Shown: one piece after another, positions 33,903-42,070 of the stretch
Layout of the letters: every line of letters starts with the position of its first letter
How positions within the stretch are numbered: the first letter of the stretch is position 1
NCBI RefSeq assembly: GCF_023015985.1
Contig: NZ_JALKAO010000006.1
Span: forward strand, 124,001-188,000
Length of the DNA: 64,000 bases
From: Marivita sp. S6314
GTDB lineage: Bacteria > Pseudomonadota > Alphaproteobacteria > Rhodobacterales > Rhodobacteraceae
Reading direction: 5' to 3'
The notes under the pieces: generated by a model
Told to the model about the DNA's origin: nothing
The model's input: only the letters and a program-made list of their open reading frames with translations
Database searches by the model: none
Position numbers and translations under genes: made by a program

Positions 33903-34937
33903 ATGACCACAAGACGTAAGTTCCTGAAAACCGCCGGCGTCGCAGCCGCCGCTGCCCCATTGGCCGCGCCCGCGATTGCCCAATCCACCATCACATGGCG
34001 CATGCAGACCTATGCTGGCGCGGCACTGGCCGAGCACGTGATCGACCCCGCGATCGAGATGTTCAACAAGATCGCAGGCGACCGCATGCAGATCGAGTTG
34101 TTCTACGCCGACCAGCTTGTCCCGACAGGCGAGTTGTTCCAGGCGATGCAGCGCGGCACCATCGACGCGGTGCAGTCGGACGATGACTCCATGGCGTCTC
34201 CCACCGAAGTCACCGTCTTTGGCGGCTACTTCCCGTTCGGCTCCCGCTACTCGCTCGACGTGCCGGTGCTCTTCAACCAGTACGGCCTGAACGAGATCTG
34301 GGACGAGGAATATTCCAAGGTCGGCGTCAAACACATCAGCGCGGGCGCATGGGACCCGTGCCATTTCGCCACCAAAGACCCGATCCGCTCCCTTGCAGAC
34401 CTGCAAGGCAAGCGCGTCTTTACCTTCCCAACCGCTGGCCGCTTCATGAGCCAGTTTGGTGTCATCCCGGTGACCCTGCCGTGGGAAGATATCGAAGTGG
34501 CAATGCAGACCGGCGAACTCGACGGCATCGCGTGGTCCGGCATTACCGAAGACTACACCGTCGGCTGGGCGGACGTGACCAACTACTTCCTGACCAACAA
34601 CATCTCGGGCGCATGGGCCGGGTCGTTCTTTGCCAATATGGAGCGCTGGAACGAGCTGCCGGAAGACCTGCAAACCCTGTTCCGTGTCTGTTGTGACCAG
34701 TCGCACTACTACCGCCAGTGGTGGTACTGGGGTGGCGAAGCCAACCTGCGCGTCAACGGCACCAAGCTTGAACTGACATCGATCCCCGATGACGAATGGG
34801 CCACGGTCGAGGCCGCCGCGCGCGTTTTCTGGGACGAGATCGCCGCCGAAAGCCCGACAAAAGCGAAGGTGGTCGATATCTTCAAGCAGTACAATTCCGA
34901 TATGGAAAAGGCGGGCCGTCCGTATCGCTACACCTAA
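33903..34937 (+). CDS. TRAP transporter solute-binding protein, Tat-exported (DctP/TakP-like)
   Basis: This 344-residue periplasmic protein begins with a twin-arginine signal (TTRRKFLKTAG, cleavage near AIAQS, residue 26). Its core is a DctP-family binding protein of the TakP-like subgroup, with ISAGAWDPCHFATKDPIRSLADLQGKR and a C-terminal VFWDEIAAES region. The usual carboxylate-binding arginine is not evident in FPTAGRFMSQFGV beyond R158-type positions, so an uncharged or cationic ligand is possible. An AGAGG ribosome site precedes ATG 33903. With the following ligase and dehydrogenases I infer an amino alcohol such as ethanolamine as ligand; organic acids are the conventional alternative. 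Confidence 0.88.
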   Translation: MTTRRKFLKTAGVAAAAAPLAAPAIAQSTITWRMQTYAGAALAEHVIDPAIEMFNKIAGDRMQIELFYADQLVPTGELFQAMQRGTIDAVQSDDDSMASPTEVTVFGGYFPFGSRYSLDVPVLFNQYGLNEIWDEEYSKVGVKHISAGAWDPCHFATKDPIRSLADLQGKRVFTFPTAGRFMSQFGVIPVTLPWEDIEVAMQTGELDGIAWSGITEDYTVGWADVTNYFLTNNISGAWAGSFFANMERWNELPEDLQTLFRVCCDQSHYYRQWWYWGGEANLRVNGTKLELTSIPDDEWATVEAAARVFWDEIAAESPTKAKVVDIFKQYNSDMEKAGRPYRYT

Positions 34938-34947
34938 CGGCAAATCT

Positions 34948-35015
34948 GGTCCCTTGGCTTGTTCAAGGGGCCATTTTGCGTCAACGCAAAACCGAGAACC
35001 CGTCAACGGGTTCTC
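34948..35015 (+). other. Three tandem stem-loops after the TRAP binding-protein gene
   Basis: Stem 1 is GGTCCCTTG (34948-34956) with CAAGGGGCC (34964-34972). Stem 2 is TTTTGCG (34974-34980), loop TCAA, CGCAAAA (34985-34991). Stem 3 is GAGAACCCG (34994-35002), loop TCAA, CGGGTTCTC (35007-35015). None is followed by a T run, and a strong AAGGAGG ribosome site for the next gene comes shortly after. They look like RNA stability or processing elements. Confidence 0.75.
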
Positions 35016-35038
35016 CACTGACCACCCAAGGAGGCCCT

Positions 35039-36391
35039 ATGACCCTTGATGACCTGCAAGCCCTCGCCGAGACGGGTGAGATCGACACCGTCCTTGTCTG
35101 CATGGTTGACATGCAGGGCCGCCTGATGGGCAAACGGTTCCACGTGTCGAACTTCCTAGAGTCCGCGTGGAAAGAAACCCACTGCTGCAATTACCTCCTC
35201 GCCACTGACCTCGAAATGGCCACCCCCGACGGCTACAAATCCACGAGTTGGGAAGCAGGCTACGGCGACTACGTGATGAAGCCCGACATGGACACACTGC
35301 GCCCCATGCCATGGCTCGACGGCACCGCGATGGTGTTGTGCGACATTATCGATCACCACACGCACGAACCCGTCCCGCATTCCCCCCGCCAGATGCTGAA
35401 GAAACAGGTGGACCGCCTGACCGAGATGGGCCTGACGCCCATGATGGCGACCGAACTTGAATTCTTCCTGTTCGAAAGCTCTTTCGATACCATCCGCAAA
35501 GGCGGCTTCCGCGATCTTGCCCCGATCAGCGGCTATAACGAAGATTACAACATCCTCCAGACCACCCGCGAAGAACATGTGATGCGCCCGATCCGCAATC
35601 ATCTCTTTGCCGCCGGTGTGCCTGTCGAGAACTCCAAGGGTGAGGCGGAAACAGGTCAGGAAGAGCTCAACATCCGCTACGCCGATGCTGTCGCCTGCGC
35701 GGACAACCACACCATCGCGAAACACGCGGTCAAGGAAATCGCCCATATGCAGGGCCACGCCGTGACCTTCATGCCCAAATGGCGCGCCGACAAAGTGGGC
35801 AGCGCCGCGCATGTGCATCAGTCCCTGTTCAAGGGCGACACCAACATTTTCCACGACGCAAACGCGCCGCTCACCATGTCGGACACGATGAAATCCTACG
35901 TCGCGGGCCTCATCAAATACGCCCCTGACATGACAGTGTTCCTTGCGCCTTACGTCAACAGCTACAAACGCTTCCTCGCGGGCACCTTTGCGCCAACCAA
36001 AATCGCATGGTCCGTCGACAACCGCACCGCAGGCTATCGTCTAGTTGGCGACGGTACCAAAGGCGTGCGCATCGAATGCCGCATCCCCGGCTCGGACATC
36101 AACCCCTACCTCGCCTGCGCCGCGCAACTCGCTGCGGGCATTAAAGGGATGGAGGAAAAGCTGTCGCTCGAAGACCCTGTGTCTGGTGACGTCTACAACA
36201 TGACAGGCGTGCCCGAGATTCCCAACACCCTGCGCGCGGCAACCGAAGCCCTGCGCACCTCAACCATGTTGCGCGAAGCCATGGGCGACGACGTGATTGA
36301 CCACTACACGCGCTGTGCCGAAGTCGAACAGGAGATGTTTGACGCCGCCGTCACCGACTGGGAAATCCAGCGCGGATTTGAAAGAGCCTGA
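35039..36391 (+). CDS. Glutamine-synthetase-family gamma-glutamyl ligase (PuuA/GlnA4-like)
   Basis: The 450-residue enzyme has the GS fold: a beta-grasp N-domain with MVDMQGRLMGKR, and a catalytic domain with metal glutamates in MATELEFFLFES, a histidine in GSAAHVHQSL, and NSYKRFLAGTFAPTKIAWSVDNRTAGYR. Proteins of this kind attach glutamate to amines (putrescine by PuuA, ethanolamine by Streptomyces GlnA4) rather than to ammonia. AAGGAGG lies seven bases before ATG 35039. The next genes are an aldehyde dehydrogenase (three bases on) and an iron alcohol dehydrogenase. No amine oxidase is present, so an amino alcohol is a more natural substrate than a diamine. The substrate is inferred. Confidence 0.82.
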   Translation: MTLDDLQALAETGEIDTVLVCMVDMQGRLMGKRFHVSNFLESAWKETHCCNYLLATDLEMATPDGYKSTSWEAGYGDYVMKPDMDTLRPMPWLDGTAMVLCDIIDHHTHEPVPHSPRQMLKKQVDRLTEMGLTPMMATELEFFLFESSFDTIRKGGFRDLAPISGYNEDYNILQTTREEHVMRPIRNHLFAAGVPVENSKGEAETGQEELNIRYADAVACADNHTIAKHAVKEIAHMQGHAVTFMPKWRADKVGSAAHVHQSLFKGDTNIFHDANAPLTMSDTMKSYVAGLIKYAPDMTVFLAPYVNSYKRFLAGTFAPTKIAWSVDNRTAGYRLVGDGTKGVRIECRIPGSDINPYLACAAQLAAGIKGMEEKLSLEDPVSGDVYNMTGVPEIPNTLRAATEALRTSTMLREAMGDDVIDHYTRCAEVEQEMFDAAVTDWEIQRGFERA

Positions 36392-36394
36392 CCT

Positions 36395-37771
36395 ATGACC
36401 AAAACAGTTGACCTCATCTCGCCCATCGACGGGTCAGTCTACCTCACCCGCGACGTGCTGACCCAGGACGCCGCCCTTGCCGCCGCCCAGCGCGCGAAAG
36501 AGGCCCAAGCCGCATGGGTCGCGCGCCCGGTGTCTGACCGCATCGCGATGGTGCGCAAAGCGGCCGAGATCATCGGCACACAACAAGACCGCATGACAAC
36601 CGAAATCGCGCATCAGATGGGCCGACCCATCCGCTATGGAGGCGAATTTGGCGGGTTCAACGAACGTCTGACCTATATGGCGGACGTCGCCGAAGACGCG
36701 CTCGCGCCGATGGAAATCGAAGACAGCGACCAATTCCGCCGCCTGATCAAGCGCGTGCCATGGGGCACCGTCATGGTCATCGCGCCGTGGAACTACCCCT
36801 ATATGACTGCGATCAACACGGTGGCCCCCGCGCTTATCGCGGGCAACACGGTGATCCTGAAACACGCGGGCCAAACGCTGAAGGTAGGCGAACACCTGGC
36901 AGAGGCGTTCCACGACGCGGGCATTCCAAAAGACGTGTTTCAAAATCTTGTCCTCGACCATGACACAACGTCTGCCTTGCTATCCAGCAAAGCTGTCGAT
37001 TTCGTTAATTTCACCGGCTCCGTTGGCGGCGGCCAGGCCATCGAACGCGCCGCCGCTGGCACCTTCATGCCCGTCTCAACCGAACTGGGCGGCAAAGACC
37101 CCGGCTATGTCCGCGCCGACGCCGATCTCGACGCAGCCGTCGATACCCTGCTCGACGGTGCGATGTTCAACGCGGGCCAATGCTGCTGCGGGATCGAACG
37201 CATTTACGTGCACGAAAACCTCTACGACCAATTCGTCGAAAAAGCCGTTGCTTGGGTCAACGCCCAAACCCTCGGCAACCCGCTCGACCCCGACACAACG
37301 ATGGGCCCCATGGCCCACAAACGCTTCGCTGCAGAGGTGCGCGCGCAGATCGACGAGGCCGTTGCGCAAGGCGCAAAAGCCCATATCGACACTATGCCAG
37401 CCGACGATGGCGGCGCATACCTCACCCCACAAATCCTCACCAATGTCACTCACGACATGCGCGTCATGCGCGACGAAAGCTTTGGCCCCGTCGTCGGCAT
37501 CATGCCGGTCAAGGACGATACCGAGGCGATCCAACTCATGAATGACAGCCAATTCGGCCTGACCGCCTCTATCTGGTCTAAAGACGCCACAAAAGCCGAA
37601 GAGATCGCCGACCAGATCGAAACCGGCACCGTGTTCCTGAACCGTTGTGACTACCTTGACCCCGCCCTGTGCTGGACCGGCTGCAAAGACACCGGACGCG
37701 GGCAAGGCCTGTCAAAACTCGCATATCAGGCTCTGACACGGCCCAAATCCTACCACCTCAAGAAAGCATAA
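36395..37771 (+). CDS. NAD(P)-dependent aldehyde dehydrogenase
   Basis: This 458-residue aldehyde dehydrogenase of the succinate-semialdehyde-like group has the catalytic cysteine in NAGQCCCGIERIY, the base glutamate in TELGGKDPGYV and the nucleotide loop NFTGSVGGGQA. Length and fold are complete. It is three bases after the glutamyl ligase and four before the alcohol dehydrogenase, so the three act together. I infer oxidation of a gamma-glutamyl-aminoaldehyde to the gamma-glutamyl amino acid. The CCC triplet at the active site is unusual but includes the expected position. Confidence 0.88.
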   Translation: MTKTVDLISPIDGSVYLTRDVLTQDAALAAAQRAKEAQAAWVARPVSDRIAMVRKAAEIIGTQQDRMTTEIAHQMGRPIRYGGEFGGFNERLTYMADVAEDALAPMEIEDSDQFRRLIKRVPWGTVMVIAPWNYPYMTAINTVAPALIAGNTVILKHAGQTLKVGEHLAEAFHDAGIPKDVFQNLVLDHDTTSALLSSKAVDFVNFTGSVGGGQAIERAAAGTFMPVSTELGGKDPGYVRADADLDAAVDTLLDGAMFNAGQCCCGIERIYVHENLYDQFVEKAVAWVNAQTLGNPLDPDTTMGPMAHKRFAAEVRAQIDEAVAQGAKAHIDTMPADDGGAYLTPQILTNVTHDMRVMRDESFGPVVGIMPVKDDTEAIQLMNDSQFGLTASIWSKDATKAEEIADQIETGTVFLNRCDYLDPALCWTGCKDTGRGQGLSKLAYQALTRPKSYHLKKA

Positions 37772-37775
37772 TACC

Positions 37776-38921
37776 ATGAGCCTCACCGCAAACTGGTCCT
37801 ACCCCACTGCCATCCGCTTCGGCGCTGGGCGCATGTCGGAAATCGCCGAGGCCTGCATTGCCGCGAACATCACCAAACCTCTGCTGGTCACGGATCGCGG
37901 GTTGGCCAACATGGATATCACCACCAAAACGCTCGACCTGATTGAACAGGCGGGCCTCGGTCGCGCGATCTTTGCGGATGTGGATCCGAACCCGAATGAA
38001 AAGAACGTCGAAGACGGTTTGAAGGTCTACCGCGAAGGCGGGTTCGATGGCGTCATTGCCTTCGGCGGCGGCTCAGGACTCGATCTGGCCAAGACACTCG
38101 CCTTCATGGCGGGTCAATCCCGCCCGCTCTGGGATTTCGAAGACATCGGCGACTGGTGGACCCGCGCTGACCCCGACGGCATCCACCCCATCGTTGCCGT
38201 GCCCACCACTGCTGGCACCGGGTCCGAAGTGGGCCGCGCCAGCGTGATCACCAATTCCGAGACGCATGAGAAGAAGATCATTTTCCACCCCAAGATGCTC
38301 CCCGCCGTTGTCATCTGCGACCCAGAGCTGACGGTAGGAATGCCCAAGTTCATCACCGCAGGCACCGGCCTTGATGCCTTCGCCCATTGTGTCGAGGCGT
38401 TCAGCAGCCCGCATTATCACCCCATGAGCCAGGGCATCGCCTTGGAGGGTATGAAGCTGGTCATCGACAACCTGCCAACCGCTTACAACGATCCCACCAA
38501 CATCGACGCCCGCGCCAATATGATGAGCGCAGCGGCCATGGGCGCAACCGCCTTCCAAAAGGGCCTCGGCGCGATCCACGCCATGTCCCACCCCATCGGC
38601 GCGCATCACCATACGCACCATGGCACCACCAACGCCGTGTGCATGCCCGTGGTCCTCAAGTTCAACGCGCATGCCATCCACGATCGGTTTGATCTTGCGG
38701 CGGGGTATCTTGGCATCGACGGAGGCTTCGACGGCTTCCGAAAGTTTGTCGATGGGTTCAATGAGAGCTTTGGGATCCCGAAAACCCTCACCGACCTGGG
38801 CGTCAAAGACCCCGATCTTGATGTACTGGTCCGCGACGCTTTGAAAGACCCAAGCACTAGCGGCAACCCGGTGGAAATGAACGCGTCCAACACGCGCAAG
38901 CTTTTTGAAGCGGTGCTCTGA
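37776..38921 (+). CDS. Iron-containing (group III) alcohol dehydrogenase
   Basis: The 381-residue enzyme has the NAD-binding GGGSGLDLAKTLAF, PTTAGTGSEVGRASV, and the metal ligands in TGLDAFAHCVEAF (D and H) and AMSHPIGAHHHTHHG (two H). It oxidises primary alcohols or reduces aldehydes. As the last gene of the operon after the ligase and aldehyde dehydrogenase, I infer it oxidises the hydroxyl of a gamma-glutamylated amino alcohol. Reverse operation as an aldehyde reductase cannot be excluded. The five-histidine stretch near residue 273 includes the usual two metal histidines. Confidence 0.9.
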   Translation: MSLTANWSYPTAIRFGAGRMSEIAEACIAANITKPLLVTDRGLANMDITTKTLDLIEQAGLGRAIFADVDPNPNEKNVEDGLKVYREGGFDGVIAFGGGSGLDLAKTLAFMAGQSRPLWDFEDIGDWWTRADPDGIHPIVAVPTTAGTGSEVGRASVITNSETHEKKIIFHPKMLPAVVICDPELTVGMPKFITAGTGLDAFAHCVEAFSSPHYHPMSQGIALEGMKLVIDNLPTAYNDPTNIDARANMMSAAAMGATAFQKGLGAIHAMSHPIGAHHHTHHGTTNAVCMPVVLKFNAHAIHDRFDLAAGYLGIDGGFDGFRKFVDGFNESFGIPKTLTDLGVKDPDLDVLVRDALKDPSTSGNPVEMNASNTRKLFEAVL

Positions 38922-38954
38922 CCCGGACGTGTAGGGCGGCAATCGCAGGCCTGA

Positions 38955-38989
38955 TGAAAAAGAGAGGCCCCGGATCACTGGTCCGGGGC
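38955..38989 (-). terminator. Intrinsic terminator for the leftward glyoxalase-family gene
   Basis: Stem GCCCCGGA (38967-38974) with TCCGGGGC (38982-38989), loop of seven. On the minus strand it is followed by CTCTCTTTTTC. It lies 84 bases beyond the stop of the minus-strand gene at 39074 and may also stop rightward transcripts from the alcohol dehydrogenase gene. Confidence 0.65.
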
Positions 38990-39073
38990 ATCGCGTTACT
39001 GGTAATGCGTCTGATAATGCCCACGGGCAGGATCGACTACAACCGACGCGCCTGATGCAAACGTCGGCCTGAA

Positions 39074-39499
39074 CTACGCCGGAAGCGCCTCGGCCGCGTA
39101 TTGATCCACATATGCGCCCACCGGCGGAATGGGTTTGATCACGTCAATCAAAACTCCGTTTGGGTCGCGGGTGATGTAGTGCCGCTGGCCGAAAGCCTCG
39201 TCTGTCAATGGTTTGAGAATTGGCAATCCCGTCGCCTGCGCGCGTTCGAACTCTGCATCCACATCCTCGACCTCGAAATTCAGGATCAAGCCACCAACAC
39301 GACCTCGGGCCTGTTCCGGGATGGTGTCGTGGTCACACTGCAGAATGGCAATGTTGACGCTGGGGTCTTCGCTGGATTGCAGATGGCAGTACCAATCGGC
39401 ATCAAAACTGACGTTGAATCGGAAATGATCAACATAGAACGCTTTGGTTGCGGCGACATCGTTGGTTTGGATCACGGGGTAATACTGAGTGCATTTCAT
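39074..39499 (-). CDS. VOC (glyoxalase/bleomycin-resistance) family protein
   Basis: This 141-residue protein has a VOC fold with two beta-alpha-beta-beta-beta modules ([23 protein letters not shown] ... [14 protein letters not shown]). Members bind a metal and act as lyases, dioxygenases or resistance proteins. ATG 39499 follows AGGAGA. It is divergent from a tetR gene, and both starts flank two identical TetR palindromes, so it is the probable repressed target, perhaps acting on the compound sensed by the TetR protein. No specific substrate is evident. Confidence 0.8.
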   Translation of the reverse strand: MKCTQYYPVIQTNDVAATKAFYVDHFRFNVSFDADWYCHLQSSEDPSVNIAILQCDHDTIPEQARGRVGGLILNFEVEDVDAEFERAQATGLPILKPLTDEAFGQRHYITRDPNGVLIDVIKPIPPVGAYVDQYAAEALPA

Positions 39500-39520
39500 A
39501 TTGAGTCTCCTTTCAAACAA

Positions 39521-39537
39521 ACATACAGTCTGTATGT
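39521..39537. promoter_or_regulatory. TetR operator 1
   Basis: ACATACAGTCTGTATGT is a perfect 17-base palindrome (8-base arms, one central base) between the divergent glyoxalase-family and tetR genes. Its near-twin lies 30 bases to the right. Confidence 0.8.
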
Positions 39538-39550
39538 AACTCATCTATAA

Positions 39551-39567
39551 ACATACAGGCTGTATGT
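39551..39567. promoter_or_regulatory. TetR operator 2, abutting the tetR start codon
   Basis: ACATACAGGCTGTATGT differs from operator 1 only at the central base and ends directly at the ATG of tetR, occupying the place where a ribosome site would lie. The operator centres are 30 bases apart, close to three helical turns. Confidence 0.8.
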
Positions 39568-40158
39568 ATGCAACAGGAAAATCAAACCCGCTCGAATAAA
39601 GCGCGCACGGCAGCCACGCGTCTTGCGCTGATCAATGCCGCGCGAATGCTGTTTTCGGAAAAAGGCTACGCGGAAACCTCAACACCCGAGATCGTCAAGG
39701 CCGCCGGTGTCACGCGCGGCGCGCTGTATCATCACTTCGAAGACAAGATCGCGCTGTTCCGCGCCGTGGTGACCGAGGAATATATCGCCGTCGCCAATGA
39801 AATCACGGCCACGTCCAAGGCACATCCCGGCACGGCAATCGACGCGTTAAAGCAGGGCGGTCGCGGCTATCTTAAAGCCATGCAAGACAAGGGGCGCGTC
39901 CGCATCATGCTGTTGGATGGCCCCGCCGTGCTTGGGCAACTGGAGTTGGCTCAGATCGACCAGGACACATCCGGAGACACGCTGCGCCAAGGGTTGCACG
40001 GGGCCATGCAGGCGGGCCAGATCAAGACCCTGCCGCTCGACGCGTTGACGGTGCAGCTATCCGCCCTGTTCGACCGGGCCGCGCTTGCCGTGGCCGAGGG
40101 GGATGACCCGCAAGATCATCTTGATGTCCTCGACGCCATTTTTGAGTCGCTGACGTAA
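39568..40158 (+). CDS. TetR-family repressor
   Basis: The 196-residue repressor has an N-terminal TetR helix-turn-helix (AARMLFSEKGYAETSTPEIVKAAGVTRGALYHHFEDKIALF, about residues 24-65) and a helical ligand domain. It most likely controls itself and the divergent glyoxalase-family gene through the two palindromes. No ribosome site precedes ATG 39568 because operator 2 occupies those bases; translation may be leaderless. Its end faces the end of the ABC ATPase gene with 23 bases between. Confidence 0.9.
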   Translation: MQQENQTRSNKARTAATRLALINAARMLFSEKGYAETSTPEIVKAAGVTRGALYHHFEDKIALFRAVVTEEYIAVANEITATSKAHPGTAIDALKQGGRGYLKAMQDKGRVRIMLLDGPAVLGQLELAQIDQDTSGDTLRQGLHGAMQAGQIKTLPLDALTVQLSALFDRAALAVAEGDDPQDHLDVLDAIFESLT

Positions 40159-40181
40159 CGCGGCGGACGCCCCGATCTTGA

Positions 40182-41264
40182 TCAGTCGCGCAGCACCGCC
40201 ATGCTGTCGCTGTCCCATGCCGCCCAGATCAAATCATCGCCAATGGCATGGCCGGTATCCGCGTCGACAAACGCCCGCAGCTTTGCACCTTCGGACTGTT
40301 CGACCACCATATCGACAGCCATCCGACTGCCCAGGAATGTCTTGCTGATCACGCGGCCCTGCACGGCGTTCGGCAGGTCCGGGCGCGCGGTGTGGAAGCC
40401 CAGCTTTTCCAATCGGACCGATGCCGTGATGGGCGCGCCTTCGGTTGGGATCCCGGACGGCGCATGACCTTTGAGGGTCCGACCGTACCAATCCATGACA
40501 ACGGCATCCCCGTCGACACCGCGCATCTTGCCAGAAAGCAGATTGGTCTCTCCGATAAACTCAGCGACAAAGCGGCTTTGGGGGTGGAAATAAAGATCCT
40601 CGGGCGTGCCATCCTGTTCCACGCGTCCCTTGTTCATCACCACGATGCGGTCTGACATGGTCAACGCTTCTTCCTGATCGTGGGTGACGAAAAAGAACGT
40701 CTTGTGAGTTTGCTGCTGAATGGATTTCAGTTCGCGCTGCACCTGTCCCCGCAGCTTGGCATCCAGGGCGCCAAGCGGTTCGTCCAAAAGCAACAGCGCC
40801 GGGTCCGGGGCAAGCGCCCTCGCGAGGGCAACACGCTGACGTTGTCCACCCGACAATTGACCGGGATAGCGGTCACCAAACCCGTCGAGTTCGAGGAACG
40901 ACATGATCTCGTCGAGCCGCCGCTTGATCGCGGCCTTGTCCATGCCTTTGAGCTCCAGTGCAAACGCAATGTTCTGCTGCACCGTCATATGCGGGAACAA
41001 GGCGTAATCCTGGAACACCATGTTCACATGGCGCTTCTCGGGTGGTTGGTTGGTCACGTCCTCGCCATCCAGAATGACGCGGCCGGTGTCCGGACGTTCG
41101 AACCCACCCAGGATTCTGAGGGTCGTGGATTTGCCACAGCCCGATGGGCCAAGGAAGGTCACGAACTCACCCTGCGCGATATCAAGAGACAGGTTCTCCA
41201 GCGCAACCGCATCGCCAAAACGTTTGGAAATGCCGTCGATATGGACAAGTGGCGCGGACGTCAT
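40182..41264 (-). CDS. ABC transporter ATP-binding protein (PotA-like)
   Basis: This 360-residue ATPase has Walker A GPSGCGKST, signature LSGGQRQRVALARAL, Walker B LLLLDEPLGALD, the H-loop FVTHDQEEAL and a C-terminal TOBE domain from about residue 280, as in PotA/UgpC-type importers. It ends the ten-gene minus-strand operon; its start overlaps the PotC-like stop by four bases. It energises uptake of the unknown substrate bound by the Tat-exported binding protein at 43132-44241. Confidence 0.94.
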   Translation of the reverse strand: MTSAPLVHIDGISKRFGDAVALENLSLDIAQGEFVTFLGPSGCGKSTTLRILGGFERPDTGRVILDGEDVTNQPPEKRHVNMVFQDYALFPHMTVQQNIAFALELKGMDKAAIKRRLDEIMSFLELDGFGDRYPGQLSGGQRQRVALARALAPDPALLLLDEPLGALDAKLRGQVQRELKSIQQQTHKTFFFVTHDQEEALTMSDRIVVMNKGRVEQDGTPEDLYFHPQSRFVAEFIGETNLLSGKMRGVDGDAVVMDWYGRTLKGHAPSGIPTEGAPITASVRLEKLGFHTARPDLPNAVQGRVISKTFLGSRMAVDMVVEQSEGAKLRAFVDADTGHAIGDDLIWAAWDSDSMAVLRD

Positions 41265-42070
41265 GCTTGACTCTCCTTGTTGGTGCGTCGGGTAAATCGT
41301 TCGGCCCAGATACCAACGGCGGCGGTCAGGACCAGGGCAACGGTGGCGATGGCGTTGATCTCGGGCGACATGCCAGAGCGCAGCATCGCGAAGATCAGCA
41401 CAGGCAGTGTTGGCTCATAGCCACCCAGGAAGAAGGACCGTACGAAATCGTCAAAGCTCAGCAGCAGGCAAAAGATGCTGGAGCCAAGGATCGCCGGAAC
41501 CAGATACGGCAGGGTGATGCGCATAAACGCAATCAGCGGGTCGGCCCCGAGATCACGCGCCGCTTCGATCTGGCTCTTGGGCAGGGTCGACAAACGCGCC
41601 ATGACAACAAGGCACACGAACGGCACATTGTGCACGGCATGCGCCCAGACAATCGCGCCCATACCGGGCTCGATGCCCAGCCACCGGGCGTAGATGCGGA
41701 ATGCGATGGCTGAAATGATCCCCGGCACAAGCGCGGGCAGAACCATAAGCGCAAAAGTAACCGCCCGACCCCAGAACTTGCGCCCTTCCAGAAGCACGGC
41801 AATCCATGTGCCAACGATGACCGAAATCAGCGTCGACAGGATGGCAATCGCAACCGAATAGCCAAAGGTATACAGCACCTCTGCATCGGAAAAGACACCC
41901 TTGTACCAGTCCAAAGTCCACGACCGGATGGGAAATCCGATGAACTTGCTGTCCTTGAACCCCATGATGATCATCAGGATCAGCGGCACAAAGACATAGA
42001 GAACGAAAGCCCAGTAGATACAGGCCAGAAAGATCCGGTTCCCCCGGTTAAGCTCGACCCGGTTGTTCAT
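41261..42070 (-). CDS. ABC transporter permease (PotC-like)
   Basis: The 269-residue permease has six helices and an EAA loop (QIEAARDLGADPLIAFMRITLPYLVP) typical of spermidine/putrescine and related importers. ATG 42070 was chosen because it overlaps the PotB-like stop by four bases and because the family starts just before the first helix. It forms the channel with the PotB-like protein. Confidence 0.93.
   Translation of the reverse strand: MNNRVELNRGNRIFLACIYWAFVLYVFVPLILMIIMGFKDSKFIGFPIRSWTLDWYKGVFSDAEVLYTFGYSVAIAILSTLISVIVGTWIAVLLEGRKFWGRAVTFALMVLPALVPGIISAIAFRIYARWLGIEPGMGAIVWAHAVHNVPFVCLVVMARLSTLPKSQIEAARDLGADPLIAFMRITLPYLVPAILGSSIFCLLLSFDDFVRSFFLGGYEPTLPVLIFAMLRSGMSPEINAIATVALVLTAAVGIWAERFTRRTNKESQA

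Noticed and set aside
30201-38921. Histidine-utilisation (hut) operon, suggested by the HutG-like gene
   Set aside because: No hutU, hutH, hutI, hutF or hutC is present; the operon holds a TRAP importer, a ligase and two dehydrogenases instead.
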